Translations under genes and position numbers: made by a program
Part shown: piece after piece, positions 37,387 to 47,041 of the stretch
Position numbering within the stretch: position 1 is the stretch's first letter
Layout of the letters: every line of letters starts with the position of its first letter
Source of the DNA: Pseudomonas pergaminensis
GTDB lineage: Bacteria; Pseudomonadota; Gammaproteobacteria; Pseudomonadales; Pseudomonadaceae
Direction: 5' to 3'
Assembly: GCF_024112395.2 (NCBI RefSeq)
Contig: NZ_CP078013.2
Coordinates: forward strand, 3,162,001-3,226,000
Length of the DNA stretch: 64,000 bases
The notes under the pieces: generated by a model
Told to the model about the DNA's origin: nothing
What the model saw: only the letters and a program-made list of their open reading frames with translations
The model's database searches: none

Positions 37387-37815
37387 TCAAACGATATTGA
37401 ACAGCGGCTGGTCATACTCAACGGGCTGACCGTCCTCGACCATGATTGCCTCAATGACGCCACTGCAGGTCGCTTCCACGTTGTTCATCATTTTCATGGC
37501 TTCCACAATGCACAGCACATCACCCCTTGCCACGAACTGGCCAATCTCAACGAACGCTGCCGAAGTCGCGGAGGCCTTGCGGTAGAAAACCCCCACCATC
37601 GGCGCCGAGATAATCGTGCCGGTGGGTTCCGGCTCAAGCTGAACCTGAACCTGCTGAGGTTCGGCTCTTTGTGGGGTTATCCCCGCAGGAGCTTGAGTGG
37701 CAGGTTTACTGTCTCGACGAAGACGGACCCGATTGCTGCCTTCTTTGAAGTCAATCTCCACCAAGCCTGATCCTTCGATCAACTTGACCAGTTCTTTTAC
37801 TTTTTCAATGTCCAT
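37387..37815 (-). CDS. accB: Biotin carboxyl carrier protein (AccB-like)
   Basis: A 142-residue carrier. The N-terminal part ([20 protein letters not shown]) is typical of AccB; a short Pro/Gln-rich linker follows; the biotinyl domain has [10 protein letters not shown], with Lys108 as the biotinylation site. It lies 17 bases before accC on the same strand, so the two form a unit, preceded by an MHS-type transporter gene 47 bases upstream. Confidence 0.92.
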   Translation of the reverse strand: MDIEKVKELVKLIEGSGLVEIDFKEGSNRVRLRRDSKPATQAPAGITPQRAEPQQVQVQLEPEPTGTIISAPMVGVFYRKASATSAAFVEIGQFVARGDVLCIVEAMKMMNNVEATCSGVIEAIMVEDGQPVEYDQPLFNIV

Positions 37816-37862
37816 GCTGCTGCAACCTTATGCTTGGGTTGGGGGCGTAACGTGGCGTCGAA

Positions 37863-39209
37863 TTATCTAAGGAGGTTGCCCTTGGAGGTTTCACGCAAGG
37901 TGAGAATCGCTAATAAGGCACACACTGCCGCGCCCGCCATGAAATATCCCGGTACCAGTAAATTGCCGGTCTTGGTGATAATCGAGGTGACCACGTAGGG
38001 GGTGATGCCGCCGCCCAGGATGGCGCCCAGGTTGATGCTGATCGCCATGGCTGTGTAGCGCACACGTGTCGGGAATTGTTCTGCGTAAGTCGGGTAGCCA
38101 ACCGATTGAACGATCGGCATAGGCAGGGTCGCGACGAACATGGCCAGTGCGGCGATCCAGAGGCTGCCGCTGTCCATCAGGATCATCATGGGTATCACCA
38201 GAATCGCGTAGCCCAGAAAGCCGATACTCAGCGCCTTCCTACGACCGATACGGTCTGACAAACCACCCCAGAACGGCATCATCGCTGCCATGCACAGGCT
38301 GATCACTGCAATCACCCAGTAGACTTTGGATTTGTCGAAGTGCAGGTACGTCGTGAGGTAGATGTTCATGAACACCATCCCGATGAAGTAACCCGAATTC
38401 TGTGCCGACGCGAATACGATGACCCGCAGCAATGCCGGCAGGTTTTTGCTGAATACCTCTTTGACCGGCGCTACCGGTGGCTTTTCCTTCTCAAGGAAAG
38501 CTTTGAATTCCGGCGTTTCTTCAACGTTGTGCCGCATATAAAACGAGAACATAACCAGCGGGATGGACAAGAAAAACGGGATACGCCAGCCCCATGCCTG
38601 CAGTTGCTCGGCACTGAGCAACCCGGTGGTGATACCGCAGACAATCGCGCCGGTGGCGCCACCCACGGCAACGCCCAGCGGTGTGAATGAACCGAAGAAC
38701 CCGCGTCGGCCGTTGGGAGAAGATTCCGCCACAAACGCTGCGGCGCCTACCACTTCGCCGCCGGCGAAGAAGCCTTGGGACAGTCGCAACAGCACCAGTA
38801 GGATAGGCGCGGCCAGGCCGATCTGGGCGGTGGTCGGCAGCACCCCAATAAGAGCGGTGGCGGTGCCCATGCCGATCACGGTGCTGAGCAGCACTCGACG
38901 TCGGCCGATGCGGTCGGCAAGGCGGCCGAGCAGCACGCCGCCGATCGGGCGGATAACAAAGGCAATGCCGAACACCGCCAACGTGGCGAGGAGGGCGGCG
39001 GCGGGGTTGTCCCCGGGAAAGAACAGCGGCGCGATGATGGTCGCCATATACCCGTAGATACTGAACTCATAGTATTCAACGGCGGTGCCGGTGGCCGAGG
39101 CCATGGCTGCGCGCTTGGCAATCACGGCCGACTGCGTTGTGCCGCCGGTGGCGTGTGCCTCGACGTCGATGTGCGGCGAGTGCGTATTTTCAGAGAGAAC
39201 ACGAGACAT
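37863..39209 (-). CDS. MFS transporter, metabolite:H+ symporter (MHS) type
   Basis: A 448-residue protein with twelve predicted membrane segments. The MHS signature RPIGGVLLGRLADRIGRRRVLL lies in the loop between segments 2 and 3, and GGLSDRIGRRKALSIGFLG repeats it in the second half. The start at 39209 has GGAAGGT in front. It should take up a small carboxylate or amino acid with protons; 5-oxoproline is an attractive substrate given the pxp genes upstream and accBC downstream. All are on the minus strand, with a gap of 240 bases after pxpA. Confidence 0.85.
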   Translation of the reverse strand: MSRVLSENTHSPHIDVEAHATGGTTQSAVIAKRAAMASATGTAVEYYEFSIYGYMATIIAPLFFPGDNPAAALLATLAVFGIAFVIRPIGGVLLGRLADRIGRRRVLLSTVIGMGTATALIGVLPTTAQIGLAAPILLVLLRLSQGFFAGGEVVGAAAFVAESSPNGRRGFFGSFTPLGVAVGGATGAIVCGITTGLLSAEQLQAWGWRIPFFLSIPLVMFSFYMRHNVEETPEFKAFLEKEKPPVAPVKEVFSKNLPALLRVIVFASAQNSGYFIGMVFMNIYLTTYLHFDKSKVYWVIAVISLCMAAMMPFWGGLSDRIGRRKALSIGFLGYAILVIPMMILMDSGSLWIAALAMFVATLPMPIVQSVGYPTYAEQFPTRVRYTAMAISINLGAILGGGITPYVVTSIITKTGNLLVPGYFMAGAAVCALLAILTLRETSKGNLLR

Positions 39210-39449
39210 AAATACCTTCCACTCTGGCCAATGGCCAAAAGAGTTAAGTGGCAGAGGGGCCTGCCTTGAAAGTGACGTACTGAAAACCGACAGTGCACAG
39301 TTCATCCGGGCATTCAGGCGCCCAGACGCATCCGTCATTGACTATTCAGCTCTCAGACGAGGTTTTAAGCTCGGCAGTTAAAACGAGGGGGTTGATTCAC
39401 GAGGCATGGTTGTTTCCTTTTTATTATGGGTAAACGTTGTGGGTGTCAC

Positions 39450-40220
39450 TCAAATACGCGCACGCGCGGGTTTTTGAATGGTGATGCCTTCTTTGAGCAG
39501 GGCTTGCCTGATCGCACTGGCAAACGCTGCAGCGCCGGGCTGGTCGCCGTGCAGGCAAAGTGTGTGTGCCGTCACCGGTACCCAGGTCCCTTGGGTGGTG
39601 CGCACTTCGCCTAAATGCAGCATGTTCATGACTTGATCGATGGCCTCGTGGAGGTTTTCGATCATTGCGCCAGGCTGGCTGCGCGGCGTCAGCGTACCGT
39701 CAGCCTGGTAGCTGCGATCGGCAAACACTTCTTGTGCCACGCTCAAGCCACAGGCTTGGCCGGCGGTGACCAAGGCACTCCCTGACAAGCCGAAAAGAAT
39801 CAGGCTCGGATCAATGTCTTTGACTGCCCGGCAGATCGCATCGGCAGTGGGCCGGTGCACCGCCGCGAAGTTGTAAAGCGCACCGTGGGGTTTGACGTGG
39901 CGCAGTTCGACCTTGGCGGCTTTGGTAAAGCCCAGCAACGCACCGACCTGGTATACGACGAGTTCGTACACTTCGTCCTCGGACAGCGTCATCATTCGGC
40001 GACCGAAACCTTGCAGGTCGTCAAAGCCAGGATGGGCGCCGATTGCCACACCTAACTTGGCTGCCAGCGCCACGATTGAGCGCATGGAGCGCGAATCCCC
40101 GGCGTGAAACCCGCAGGCGATATTGGCTGAGGTGAGGTGTGGAAGAATCGCCGCATCGTCGCCTGCGCGATAAATGCTGAAGCCTTCGCCAAGGTCGCTG
40201 TTGAAATCTATTTCAGGCAT
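39450..40220 (-). CDS. pxpA: 5-oxoprolinase subunit A (LamB/YcsF family)
   Basis: A 256-residue LamB/YcsF protein: IDFNSDLGEGFSIYRAGDDA, ILPHLTSANIACGFHAGDSRSM, GVAIGAHPGFDDLQGFGRR, and VKPHGALYN, the metal- and substrate-binding stretches. With PxpB and PxpC it hydrolyses 5-oxoproline to glutamate using ATP. It overlaps pxpC by eight bases. The full pxpB-pxpC-pxpA set is present and intact. Confidence 0.92.
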   Translation of the reverse strand: MPEIDFNSDLGEGFSIYRAGDDAAILPHLTSANIACGFHAGDSRSMRSIVALAAKLGVAIGAHPGFDDLQGFGRRMMTLSEDEVYELVVYQVGALLGFTKAAKVELRHVKPHGALYNFAAVHRPTADAICRAVKDIDPSLILFGLSGSALVTAGQACGLSVAQEVFADRSYQADGTLTPRSQPGAMIENLHEAIDQVMNMLHLGEVRTTQGTWVPVTAHTLCLHGDQPGAAAFASAIRQALLKEGITIQKPARARI

Positions 40221-41154
40221 TGAAGACCTCCATCGCTTTGAGCGTGCGAGCGCGGGTGAGCAGCAAGGCTTCGGCGGCGCTCAAATCTATAAGAGAGAAT
40301 CGCAACTTATCGCCCGGCAGTAACTGCGCCAACCGAGGTAAGTCGACGCTGGCCACCTGGGCTATGCGTGGGTAGCCACCGGTTGTTTGGCGGTCAGCCA
40401 TCAAGATCAGCGGCTTGCCGCTGGGTGGCACTTGGACGGTGCCGAATGCAACACTTTCCGATAACAGTTCTTTGGGCGAAGACAGCGTCAAGGACGTGCC
40501 GTCGAGCCGGTAGCCCATACGGTCCGAGTCACCGGTCAGGGTGTAATCATTGTTTATGAAGTGCTCCTGGGACTCCGCGGAAAAGTCCTTCCACTCCCGC
40601 CCCGCGATCACTCTGATCGGTCCGCAGGCGGCGGCTTCATAGAGCCCAAAGTTGGAGCGGGGGCTTAGGCGAGGCGGGTTGGCAAACGATGAACAGATGG
40701 GGATCAAATCCCCGGCTTGCAGCGCACGGCCGCGCAGCCCGCCGAACCCGCCCCGGGAGTACGTGCTGGTGCTGTTCATCAACGGGTGCAGCAAAAAGCC
40801 GCCACCTACCGCGAGGTAACTGCGGGCGCCCTGTCGCCGTTTGCCGAAACTCAAGGTACTGCCGGGAGACACCAGGGCTGCCACGCCGGGCTTGAGCGGA
40901 ATCGCATCCAACTCGGCGCCGAGGTCCGCGCCGGCGAGCGCAATCACGGCTTTGGCCTGAAAGAGCAGCGTCGGGCCCTGCAGGGTCATTTCCAACGTGC
41001 TGAAAGTACGAGGGTTGCCGACCAGCAAGTTACACAGGGCATGCGCATCTTCATCCATCACGCCGGTCACGGGTACGCCCCAATGCTGGAACCCATGCCG
41101 CCCGGTGTCCTGGAAGGTTGAGAGCATGCCGGGTTTGATTACCTTGATGGTCAC
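40213..41154 (-). CDS. pxpC: 5-oxoprolinase subunit C (biotin-dependent carboxyltransferase-like)
   Basis: A 313-residue protein of the KipA/carboxyltransferase domain family (TIGR00724): GMLSTFQDTGRHGFQHWGVPVTG at residues 8-30, SDRMGYRLDG near 210, and SVAFGTVQVPPSGKPLILMADRQTTGGYPRI near 238-265, the conserved core. With PxpB it forms the ATP-using subcomplex of 5-oxoprolinase. It overlaps pxpB by four bases (ATGA) and pxpA by eight, so the three are coupled. Confidence 0.92.
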   Translation of the reverse strand: MTIKVIKPGMLSTFQDTGRHGFQHWGVPVTGVMDEDAHALCNLLVGNPRTFSTLEMTLQGPTLLFQAKAVIALAGADLGAELDAIPLKPGVAALVSPGSTLSFGKRRQGARSYLAVGGGFLLHPLMNSTSTYSRGGFGGLRGRALQAGDLIPICSSFANPPRLSPRSNFGLYEAAACGPIRVIAGREWKDFSAESQEHFINNDYTLTGDSDRMGYRLDGTSLTLSSPKELLSESVAFGTVQVPPSGKPLILMADRQTTGGYPRIAQVASVDLPRLAQLLPGDKLRFSLIDLSAAEALLLTRARTLKAMEVFNA

Positions 41155-41930
41155 TTCGTGTTCTCCCGAGCCAGCAGATCAAATTCATGGCGGGTAATGG
41201 GTACAAATCGAATCTGGTCGCCGCCCTGTAAAAGGCACGGCGGCTCACTCAAGGGGGAAAACATGGGCAACGGTGTGCGCCCTATGAGATTCCAGCCGCC
41301 GGGGAGATCAGCCGGGTAAATCACACTTTGTCGGTTGGCGATGCCGATGCTGCCTTGCTTGACCAGCGTGCGTGGTGTGGCGCGACGCGGCAGCGACAGA
41401 GCGCTGTCGTGCATGCCGATGTAGGGGTGGCCTGGCGCGAAACCGACCATCAACACATCCAGCCAGTCGGCCGAGTGAGCGGAGATGACCTCGTTGGTGG
41501 TCAGGCCGCAGGCCTGCGCGATGTCTTCAAGATCCGGGGCATATTCGGGGTCGTAGCACACCGGAATATCGAGGCGGGTGCCGATCGTTGCGGCAGCGCT
41601 GTGCGAATCCATGAGACGCTCGGTCACCAGTGTGCACATCGATTCGTAGGGAGACACGCCGGGGAACAGGTTGGCAATTGACTCAGGAGAGTAATGAACG
41701 CCGACGGTTACCATCGCAGAGACAACATCGGTGACGCACGGCAATTGTCCCTGCGCGACCAAGGTGCGTAATTGACTGCCGACCGAGGCGGCCTGGCGGT
41801 TTAGCTCAATGGAAAATACGCTGCCAAATATCAGGACCACGCAGCGATCACCGCACGGCTCAAAGTGCCATTTAACGGTGGAGAGAGGCGCCCTTGGCGG
41901 CTCATCCAAAATGCGACTGAGGTCGGACAT
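41151..41930 (-). CDS. pxpB: 5-oxoprolinase subunit B (KipI-like)
   Basis: A 259-residue carboxyltransferase-domain protein (TIGR00370/KipI): FEPCGDRCVVLIFG, TVGVHYSP, IPVCYDPEYAPDLEDIAQACGL, VGFAPGHPYIGMHDS, LPRRATPRTLVKQGSIGIANRQSVIYPADLPGGWNLIGRTP, which is the family core, all intact. I use the ATG at 41930; the longer frame has no ribosome site. First gene of the pxpBCA unit. Its promoter should lie between 41930 and the VOC gene end at 42091. Confidence 0.9.
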   Translation of the reverse strand: MSDLSRILDEPPRAPLSTVKWHFEPCGDRCVVLIFGSVFSIELNRQAASVGSQLRTLVAQGQLPCVTDVVSAMVTVGVHYSPESIANLFPGVSPYESMCTLVTERLMDSHSAAATIGTRLDIPVCYDPEYAPDLEDIAQACGLTTNEVISAHSADWLDVLMVGFAPGHPYIGMHDSALSLPRRATPRTLVKQGSIGIANRQSVIYPADLPGGWNLIGRTPLPMFSPLSEPPCLLQGGDQIRFVPITRHEFDLLARENTK

Positions 41931-42090
41931 AGTGTTCTCTATCCTCATGCGGCAGGCTAAACATCGACCAGGCGCGTGCAGCGAGACAGAGAAAGCGCGG
42001 GCTCTCACAGGTATCCGGCGCAACACAGCAAGGCTTCACGGCTTGATAGCGCGCCGTCGCTCTAATGGCGACGGTCGCTTGAACAACGTA

Positions 42091-42516
42091 TTACTTGGCG
42101 AACAGCTGGCTCATATCCTTGAACGCCTTGAACTCCAGCGCGTTGCCACACGGGTCGAACAGGAACATGGTGGCCTGTTCGCCGACCTGGCCTTGGAAGC
42201 GAATGTAGGGTTCGATCACAAACTGGGTCTCGCGCGCTTTCAAACGTTCGGCCAGGGCCTCCCATTGCGCCCACTCCAGGATGATGCCGAAGTGCGGAAC
42301 CGGCACGTCGTGGCCGTCTACGGGGTTGCTGTGCACGCTTTCTTGCGAAGCAGTCTTTGGGTGCTCATGGATGACCAACTGATGGCCGTAGAAATCGAAG
42401 TCGACCCACTGGTTGCTCGAGCGACCTTCGGAAAGACCGAACACCTCACCGTAGAAGTGACGTGTGGCGGCCAGATCGTAGACGGGAATTGCCAGATGGA
42501 AAGGAGAGAGGCTCAC
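42091..42516 (-). CDS. VOC-family (glyoxalase/dioxygenase-like) protein
   Basis: A 141-residue vicinal-oxygen-chelate protein with two beta-alpha-beta-beta-beta modules: [23 protein letters not shown] with the metal-binding His8, [21 protein letters not shown], and [17 protein letters not shown] with the C-terminal metal Glu. The motif [13 protein letters not shown] fits the dioxygenase-like VOC subgroup. The substrate is unknown. It lies between the pxp unit and a LysR gene, with gaps of more than 150 bases on both sides, so it is probably monocistronic. Confidence 0.85.
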   Translation of the reverse strand: MSLSPFHLAIPVYDLAATRHFYGEVFGLSEGRSSNQWVDFDFYGHQLVIHEHPKTASQESVHSNPVDGHDVPVPHFGIILEWAQWEALAERLKARETQFVIEPYIRFQGQVGEQATMFLFDPCGNALEFKAFKDMSQLFAK

Positions 42517-42744
42517 GGTGGTTTCCTATTGATTTGTTTTGATCTGAATCAATTCTTATCCGGAAACACGGTGGGGAAAAGCGCAAATTCTGTGTCATGA
42601 GCACGAATAATTTCGATGAGTAAATCGGTAACACAGGATTTTGCACCATTGTTGTTCGTGCTGCACCACGATGGTTCGTGCAAAGGCTGAAAAGCTTGCG
42701 TGACCGCGGTTGATTTTCTACTGCCCCTATGCATTCGAAAGGCA

Positions 42745-43608
42745 TCACACTGCATCAAGGACGCAGGTGCGGAAGATGTTGAACAGCGGTGAATGTTTTT
42801 GCCGGTATTTCGAGACCAGTACGATCTCCCTGAAAAACGTGAGCTTGCGCAGCTCCAGCACCCTGACATCATCCGCATGTTCGAGCCATAAACCCGCCTT
42901 GGGTACCAGCGAAACGCCGAGCCCACTGCGTACCATTTTGACAATGGCATCCAGTTCATCCAGCTCCAGTGCCTGATGCACATGGATTTTTTGCTGCTTG
43001 AGAAACTGGGTGACCAGCCGCCCGCCAAACGAGCCTCGGTCATACCGCACAAAGGGCTGTTCCGCCAGAATCGCCAGCGGGTCGTCACCTACCACCTCTT
43101 TGGACGTGATCAATACGAAAGCCTCGCGCGCGATGACTTCGGCATGCAGGTCCTTGGGCAGGGAAAACGGCGGTCTGATCATGATGGCCAGGTCCAACTC
43201 GCCGGCGTCCACCTGGCTGAGCAGGTTCAACGACACACCCGGCACTAGGTTGGTTTCGATGAAAGGCGCCTGTGACTTCAAAGCCACCAGAGCCTGCGGC
43301 AGGATCCCGGTCTGAACCGTGCCGATCGCGCCGATTCGCAGTGCGCCGTGGAAGTCATTGCCGCTGTCTGCGGCACCCATTCGACCGAAAAGCCGCAGAA
43401 TTTCCTCGGCCAGGGGAATGGCGCGCTGGCCTGCTGAATTGAGCGTGGCTGAGCGTCCGGTACGATCAAACAATTTGACCCCCAAGCTGTCCTCAAGGCT
43501 TTTGATCTGGGCGCTGACGGCAGACTGCGTCAGCCCAACCTGCTGGCCAGCCGCTGCGAAGGTACCCCGCTGCGTAACGCAGATAAATGTCTTCAGCTCT
43601 CTGATCAT
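42745..43608 (-). CDS. LysR-family transcriptional regulator
   Basis: A 287-residue LysR regulator: helix-turn-helix at residues 18-40 (FAAAGQQVGLTQSAVSAQIKSLEDSLGVKLFDR) and a periplasmic-binding-like co-inducer domain from about residue 90 (RIGAIGTVQTGILPQALVAL). It is on the same strand as the VOC gene and ends 228 bases before it. It may control the VOC and pxp genes; no operator was identified. A strong terminator separates it from the peptide locus to the right. Confidence 0.88.
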   Translation of the reverse strand: MIRELKTFICVTQRGTFAAAGQQVGLTQSAVSAQIKSLEDSLGVKLFDRTGRSATLNSAGQRAIPLAEEILRLFGRMGAADSGNDFHGALRIGAIGTVQTGILPQALVALKSQAPFIETNLVPGVSLNLLSQVDAGELDLAIMIRPPFSLPKDLHAEVIAREAFVLITSKEVVGDDPLAILAEQPFVRYDRGSFGGRLVTQFLKQQKIHVHQALELDELDAIVKMVRSGLGVSLVPKAGLWLEHADDVRVLELRKLTFFREIVLVSKYRQKHSPLFNIFRTCVLDAV

Positions 43609-43714
43609 GTTGCACCGTGACCCATTGTTGGATGTTCGCGCAGAGGGTAGTCATTTTCTTTATGTTTACCAACAGCGCTCGGTGCCAACCGCTCGAGAGA
43701 AGAGGGCAGAATTG

Positions 43715-43747
43715 AAAAAGCCCTCAAAAGTCAGGCTTTGGAGGGCT
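43715..43747 (-). terminator. Rho-independent terminator of the peptide-locus operon
   Basis: On the minus strand the stem AGCCCTCCAAA / TTTTGAGGGCT (arms 43741-43747 and 43719-43725 with flanking A/T pairs) is followed by TTTTT. It lies 24 bases after the crotonase stop and closes the fecI-to-crotonase array. Confidence 0.85.
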
Positions 43748-43770
43748 CATGGGAGGGATGGTGTAACTGC

Positions 43771-45525
43771 TTAACGCTGTTCGGCTGCCATGCGTTTCAG
43801 CATTGAGGCGGGTTCCCAAGTGGGACCAAATCGCTCAGCGAACTCCAATAATGAGTCGTGCAGTTGCACCACGCTCGGTGACCAATGCGCCATCGGCCCG
43901 AACTGATAGGGAGGGTAGCCGTAACCTCGAGTGAAAATCATATCGATATCATCCGGGTGCATTGCCAGTCTTTCGTCCAACAGCCTGCATCCCTGGTTAG
44001 CCATTGACGCCAGTACTGCCTGTAACAATGACTCGTCGTCGAGTATCGGCACGGTCGAGACGCCTTTGATCGACGATCTTGCAAGCTGCTCGTCAGGGGG
44101 CAGAGGCAACCCAAAGTTATTTAACACACGAACTGTATCGTCGTGACTGACGCCGCCGGCCCACAGGCTTTCCAAGTCGGCCGTCCAGAGGTTGATTAAT
44201 GCCCGGCCCAAGGGAGTTTTGCCCGTTGAGTGCAAGCATGCGTAACCCATGGTGCTTGCCCCCTTGACAGCCATACGAACAGAGTCAAGGGTGTTAGTTT
44301 CCCGTTTAACAAACTGCAACAGGCTCTGCGGTCCTTCTCCGTAGGAGAACGCGGCTATTATTGGATGGCCCTCTATCTGTTCGGGCAGTGCATCCAGATC
44401 TACGGATTGACCGTCGCAAACACCATAAACGATGACGCCTCCCTCTCTCATTTGTCCCGCGAGTTCGGCGTACTTCTTCAATCGGCAGAGCTGGCTGTCG
44501 GTGCTTAAATCCAGCCATACGTCACTGGCAGAAACGTTGTCCAGGAAGTCGTCCGATTTAGCATTTTGATGCACCCAGAGCCGCTGGGGCCCCGGGCCAT
44601 CGAGGCGACAACCCGGTGGTAAGCTCTCGCCGGTAAATGTGATGCGGTTCAGCTCAACAGGTTTTGCATCCGGCTGCTGTAAAGGTCCCCATGCGGCTGC
44701 GTCGTCATTATCGTCGGCGGCCATCAACGCCATGCTCTGACCGGATTGCTCAGCATCCAGATAAAGGTCTGCTTCCAGTGCGTATCCGCTATCGAAGTCA
44801 CCGTCAAGTGCGGCCTCCAACAACTGCAAAATCGCGGCTTTACCTTTATAGGCAAAAAAATCTGGAGCCTGTAGGGCCTTGAAGTCTTTTAAATAATCGA
44901 CAGGGGTATGCGCATGTAACGAATTACGATCGCGGCAAGGAACGGGGTTGGGATGAGCGGCTGTCCAGGACAAAATATCTTGCGGCCGCTCTTGCCAATT
45001 GCGATTCAGCAGGCCGTCTACAAGACCGAGTTCAAGCGCGCGATCAGCATTGATCGGGTTTCCGGACATCAACAAATCGAGCGCTGGCGCCACACCAATT
45101 AATCGTGGCAAGCGTTGAGTCGCGCCGGCACCCGGTGGGAGGCTAACGTGAATCTCGGGAGCGCCGATCAACGCATCGGCGGTTGCCAGGCGCCATTGGC
45201 ATGCCAAGACCAGCTCCAATGCCGCGCCGAAGACACGTCCATGCATTACCGCAACCAACGGCTTGCGACTGGCTTCCACCGCTTCGACCAAGGGCCTTGC
45301 GGCATCACTGTTGTAAACCACCCCTAGTTCATTTCTCAAGGCGCCAATTGAGAAATCATCCCCTTGCCCACACACAATCGCGATCAACGCGTGAGGATCT
45401 TGGCTGTAGCGTTCAAGAACCCGCGAAAAGTCCTCCAGCAACGTTTCGCTGAATGCGTTGAACGGAGGGTTATTGAGTTGCAGGATCGCGACTGCGCCAC
45501 GGCGCTCATAACTGACAAGTGACAT
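43771..45525 (-). CDS. Crotonase fused to a degenerate 3-hydroxyacyl-CoA dehydrogenase-like domain
   Basis: A 584-residue protein. Residues 1-200 are an enoyl-CoA hydratase/isomerase (crotonase) domain with both catalytic Glu positions kept (Glu104 in AALELVLACQ and Glu124 in GAPEIHVSLPPGAGATQRL). The rest resembles FadB/FadJ-type dehydrogenases only faintly: the GxGxxG nucleotide motif and the His/Glu pair are not found, but the end (DDIDMIFTRGYGYPPYQFGPM) keeps the family's C-terminal pattern. So hydration or isomerisation may remain, dehydrogenation not. GGAGGAAC precedes the ATG. It is the last gene of the peptide-locus array, 23 bases after tldD. It could process an acyl chain of the imported compound. 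Confidence 0.75.
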   Translation of the reverse strand: MSLVSYERRGAVAILQLNNPPFNAFSETLLEDFSRVLERYSQDPHALIAIVCGQGDDFSIGALRNELGVVYNSDAARPLVEAVEASRKPLVAVMHGRVFGAALELVLACQWRLATADALIGAPEIHVSLPPGAGATQRLPRLIGVAPALDLLMSGNPINADRALELGLVDGLLNRNWQERPQDILSWTAAHPNPVPCRDRNSLHAHTPVDYLKDFKALQAPDFFAYKGKAAILQLLEAALDGDFDSGYALEADLYLDAEQSGQSMALMAADDNDDAAAWGPLQQPDAKPVELNRITFTGESLPPGCRLDGPGPQRLWVHQNAKSDDFLDNVSASDVWLDLSTDSQLCRLKKYAELAGQMREGGVIVYGVCDGQSVDLDALPEQIEGHPIIAAFSYGEGPQSLLQFVKRETNTLDSVRMAVKGASTMGYACLHSTGKTPLGRALINLWTADLESLWAGGVSHDDTVRVLNNFGLPLPPDEQLARSSIKGVSTVPILDDESLLQAVLASMANQGCRLLDERLAMHPDDIDMIFTRGYGYPPYQFGPMAHWSPSVVQLHDSLLEFAERFGPTWEPASMLKRMAAEQR

Positions 45526-45548
45526 TACTTAGTTCCTCCGGATACGGC

Positions 45549-47003
45549 TCAGGCCGTTCCACCCACAATAAGGTTGTCGATTTTTAGTGTCGGCTGGCCA
45601 ACGCTGACTGGAACGGTCTGGCCTTTTTTGCCGCATACCGCCATGCCTGGGTCCAGCGCCATATCGTTGCCGACCATACTGATTTGACTCAGCGTCTGCG
45701 GACCATTGCCGGTCAGGGTGGCACCCCGTACCGGAGCTACTAACTTGCCGTCCTCGATCAGATAGGCCAACGCACTCTGAAAGGTAAACTGACCGCTGAC
45801 GATGTCGACCTGACCGCTCTCTGGCAACGCGAGGTACAAGCCACGCTTGACGGAAGCGATAATTTCTTCGGGCCCAAGATTTCCATTGCGCATGAAGGTG
45901 TTGGTCATCCGCGGCATTGGCAGATGCGCATACGACTGTCGCCGACCGTTCCCGGTAGGCGACATGCCCATCAACCTGGCGCTGAGGCTGTCGTGCATGT
46001 AACCGCACAACACACCGTCCTCGATCAGAGTCGTGCATTGCCCGGCCTCGCCCTCATCGTCAATATTCAGCGAGCCGCGATAGCCTGGCAGCGAACCATC
46101 GTCGACGATGTTCACGCCCTTTGGCGCGACACGTTCACCCAGGCGTCCCGTGTAGGCGGATGTACCCAGACGGTTGAAGTCCCCTTCAAACCCATGGCCC
46201 ATGGCTTCGTGCAGCAATATGCCGGTCCATCCTGGCCCCAGCACGACAGGCATGCTGCCGGATGGGCTTGGGATAGCGTCCAAATTAAGTAATGCCCCCT
46301 CGACAAGCTTTTTGAGCTCTTCGCGAATACGGTCCTCATCAAGAAACTCAAATGCATACCGTCCACCCAGCCCGGTACCGGCCGTTTCACGGTGATCGCC
46401 ATTCGCAACCATGACGGTCATCTGGACAATAATCATCGGACGCACGTCCGCGGCTAGCCGACCGTCATGGCGCATGACCAGAACGGTCTCGTGCTCTATT
46501 TCTATCATTGCGAACACATCGACCACCCGCGGATCCATAGCTCGCGCGATACGATCAACGCTTTGCAAGATAGCGATCTTGGTCTCGGTACCCACCGAAT
46601 CGATGGAGTCAGCGCTGGAGTAGGCACTCTGCGGTGAGGTCTGCGGAGTTCCAACTTGAACCCGAGATCCACCCGGGCTTGCTATGGTGCGCACCGACCG
46701 AGCAGCGTCCATCAGAAAGCGCTCGGTGATCTGCTGTGAATACGCGAAAGCGCTTTGATCGTGTTCCAGCGCCCTCAAGCCGAAACCTTGATCGACACTG
46801 AAGGAGCCGAACTTGATGAGACCACTTTCAATGCTCCAGTTCTCGCGTTTGACGGATTGCAGAAACAGGTCGGCGAAGTCGACACGGTGCTCCATGACTG
46901 TGTCCAGCACTCGCGTCAGGTGTTGTTCATTCAGGCCATAAGGCTCCAGCAACAGCTTCTTGGCGGCTTGCAAATTATCGACGTTACTATGAGGTGCGTT
47001 CAT
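45549..47003 (-). CDS. tldD: TldD-type metalloprotease subunit
   Basis: A 484-residue TldD (U62 family; E. coli TldD has 481). The zinc motif HEAMGH at residues 265-270 is intact, followed by FEGDFNRLGTSAYTGRLGERV and the C-terminal AVCGKKGQTVPVSVGQPTLK, with the Cys that completes the metal site. With TldE it forms a heterodimer that threads and cleaves unfolded peptides; in E. coli it matures microcin B17 and degrades CcdA. Here it lies with thioredoxin and tldE among import genes, which suggests processing of an imported peptide in the cytoplasm. Housekeeping tldD is usually elsewhere in Pseudomonas. Confidence 0.93.
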   Translation of the reverse strand: MNAPHSNVDNLQAAKKLLLEPYGLNEQHLTRVLDTVMEHRVDFADLFLQSVKRENWSIESGLIKFGSFSVDQGFGLRALEHDQSAFAYSQQITERFLMDAARSVRTIASPGGSRVQVGTPQTSPQSAYSSADSIDSVGTETKIAILQSVDRIARAMDPRVVDVFAMIEIEHETVLVMRHDGRLAADVRPMIIVQMTVMVANGDHRETAGTGLGGRYAFEFLDEDRIREELKKLVEGALLNLDAIPSPSGSMPVVLGPGWTGILLHEAMGHGFEGDFNRLGTSAYTGRLGERVAPKGVNIVDDGSLPGYRGSLNIDDEGEAGQCTTLIEDGVLCGYMHDSLSARLMGMSPTGNGRRQSYAHLPMPRMTNTFMRNGNLGPEEIIASVKRGLYLALPESGQVDIVSGQFTFQSALAYLIEDGKLVAPVRGATLTGNGPQTLSQISMVGNDMALDPGMAVCGKKGQTVPVSVGQPTLKIDNLIVGGTA

Positions 47004-47041
47004 TGAAGGTCCGGACTGAAAGCGTCAGATGCGATGAATGA

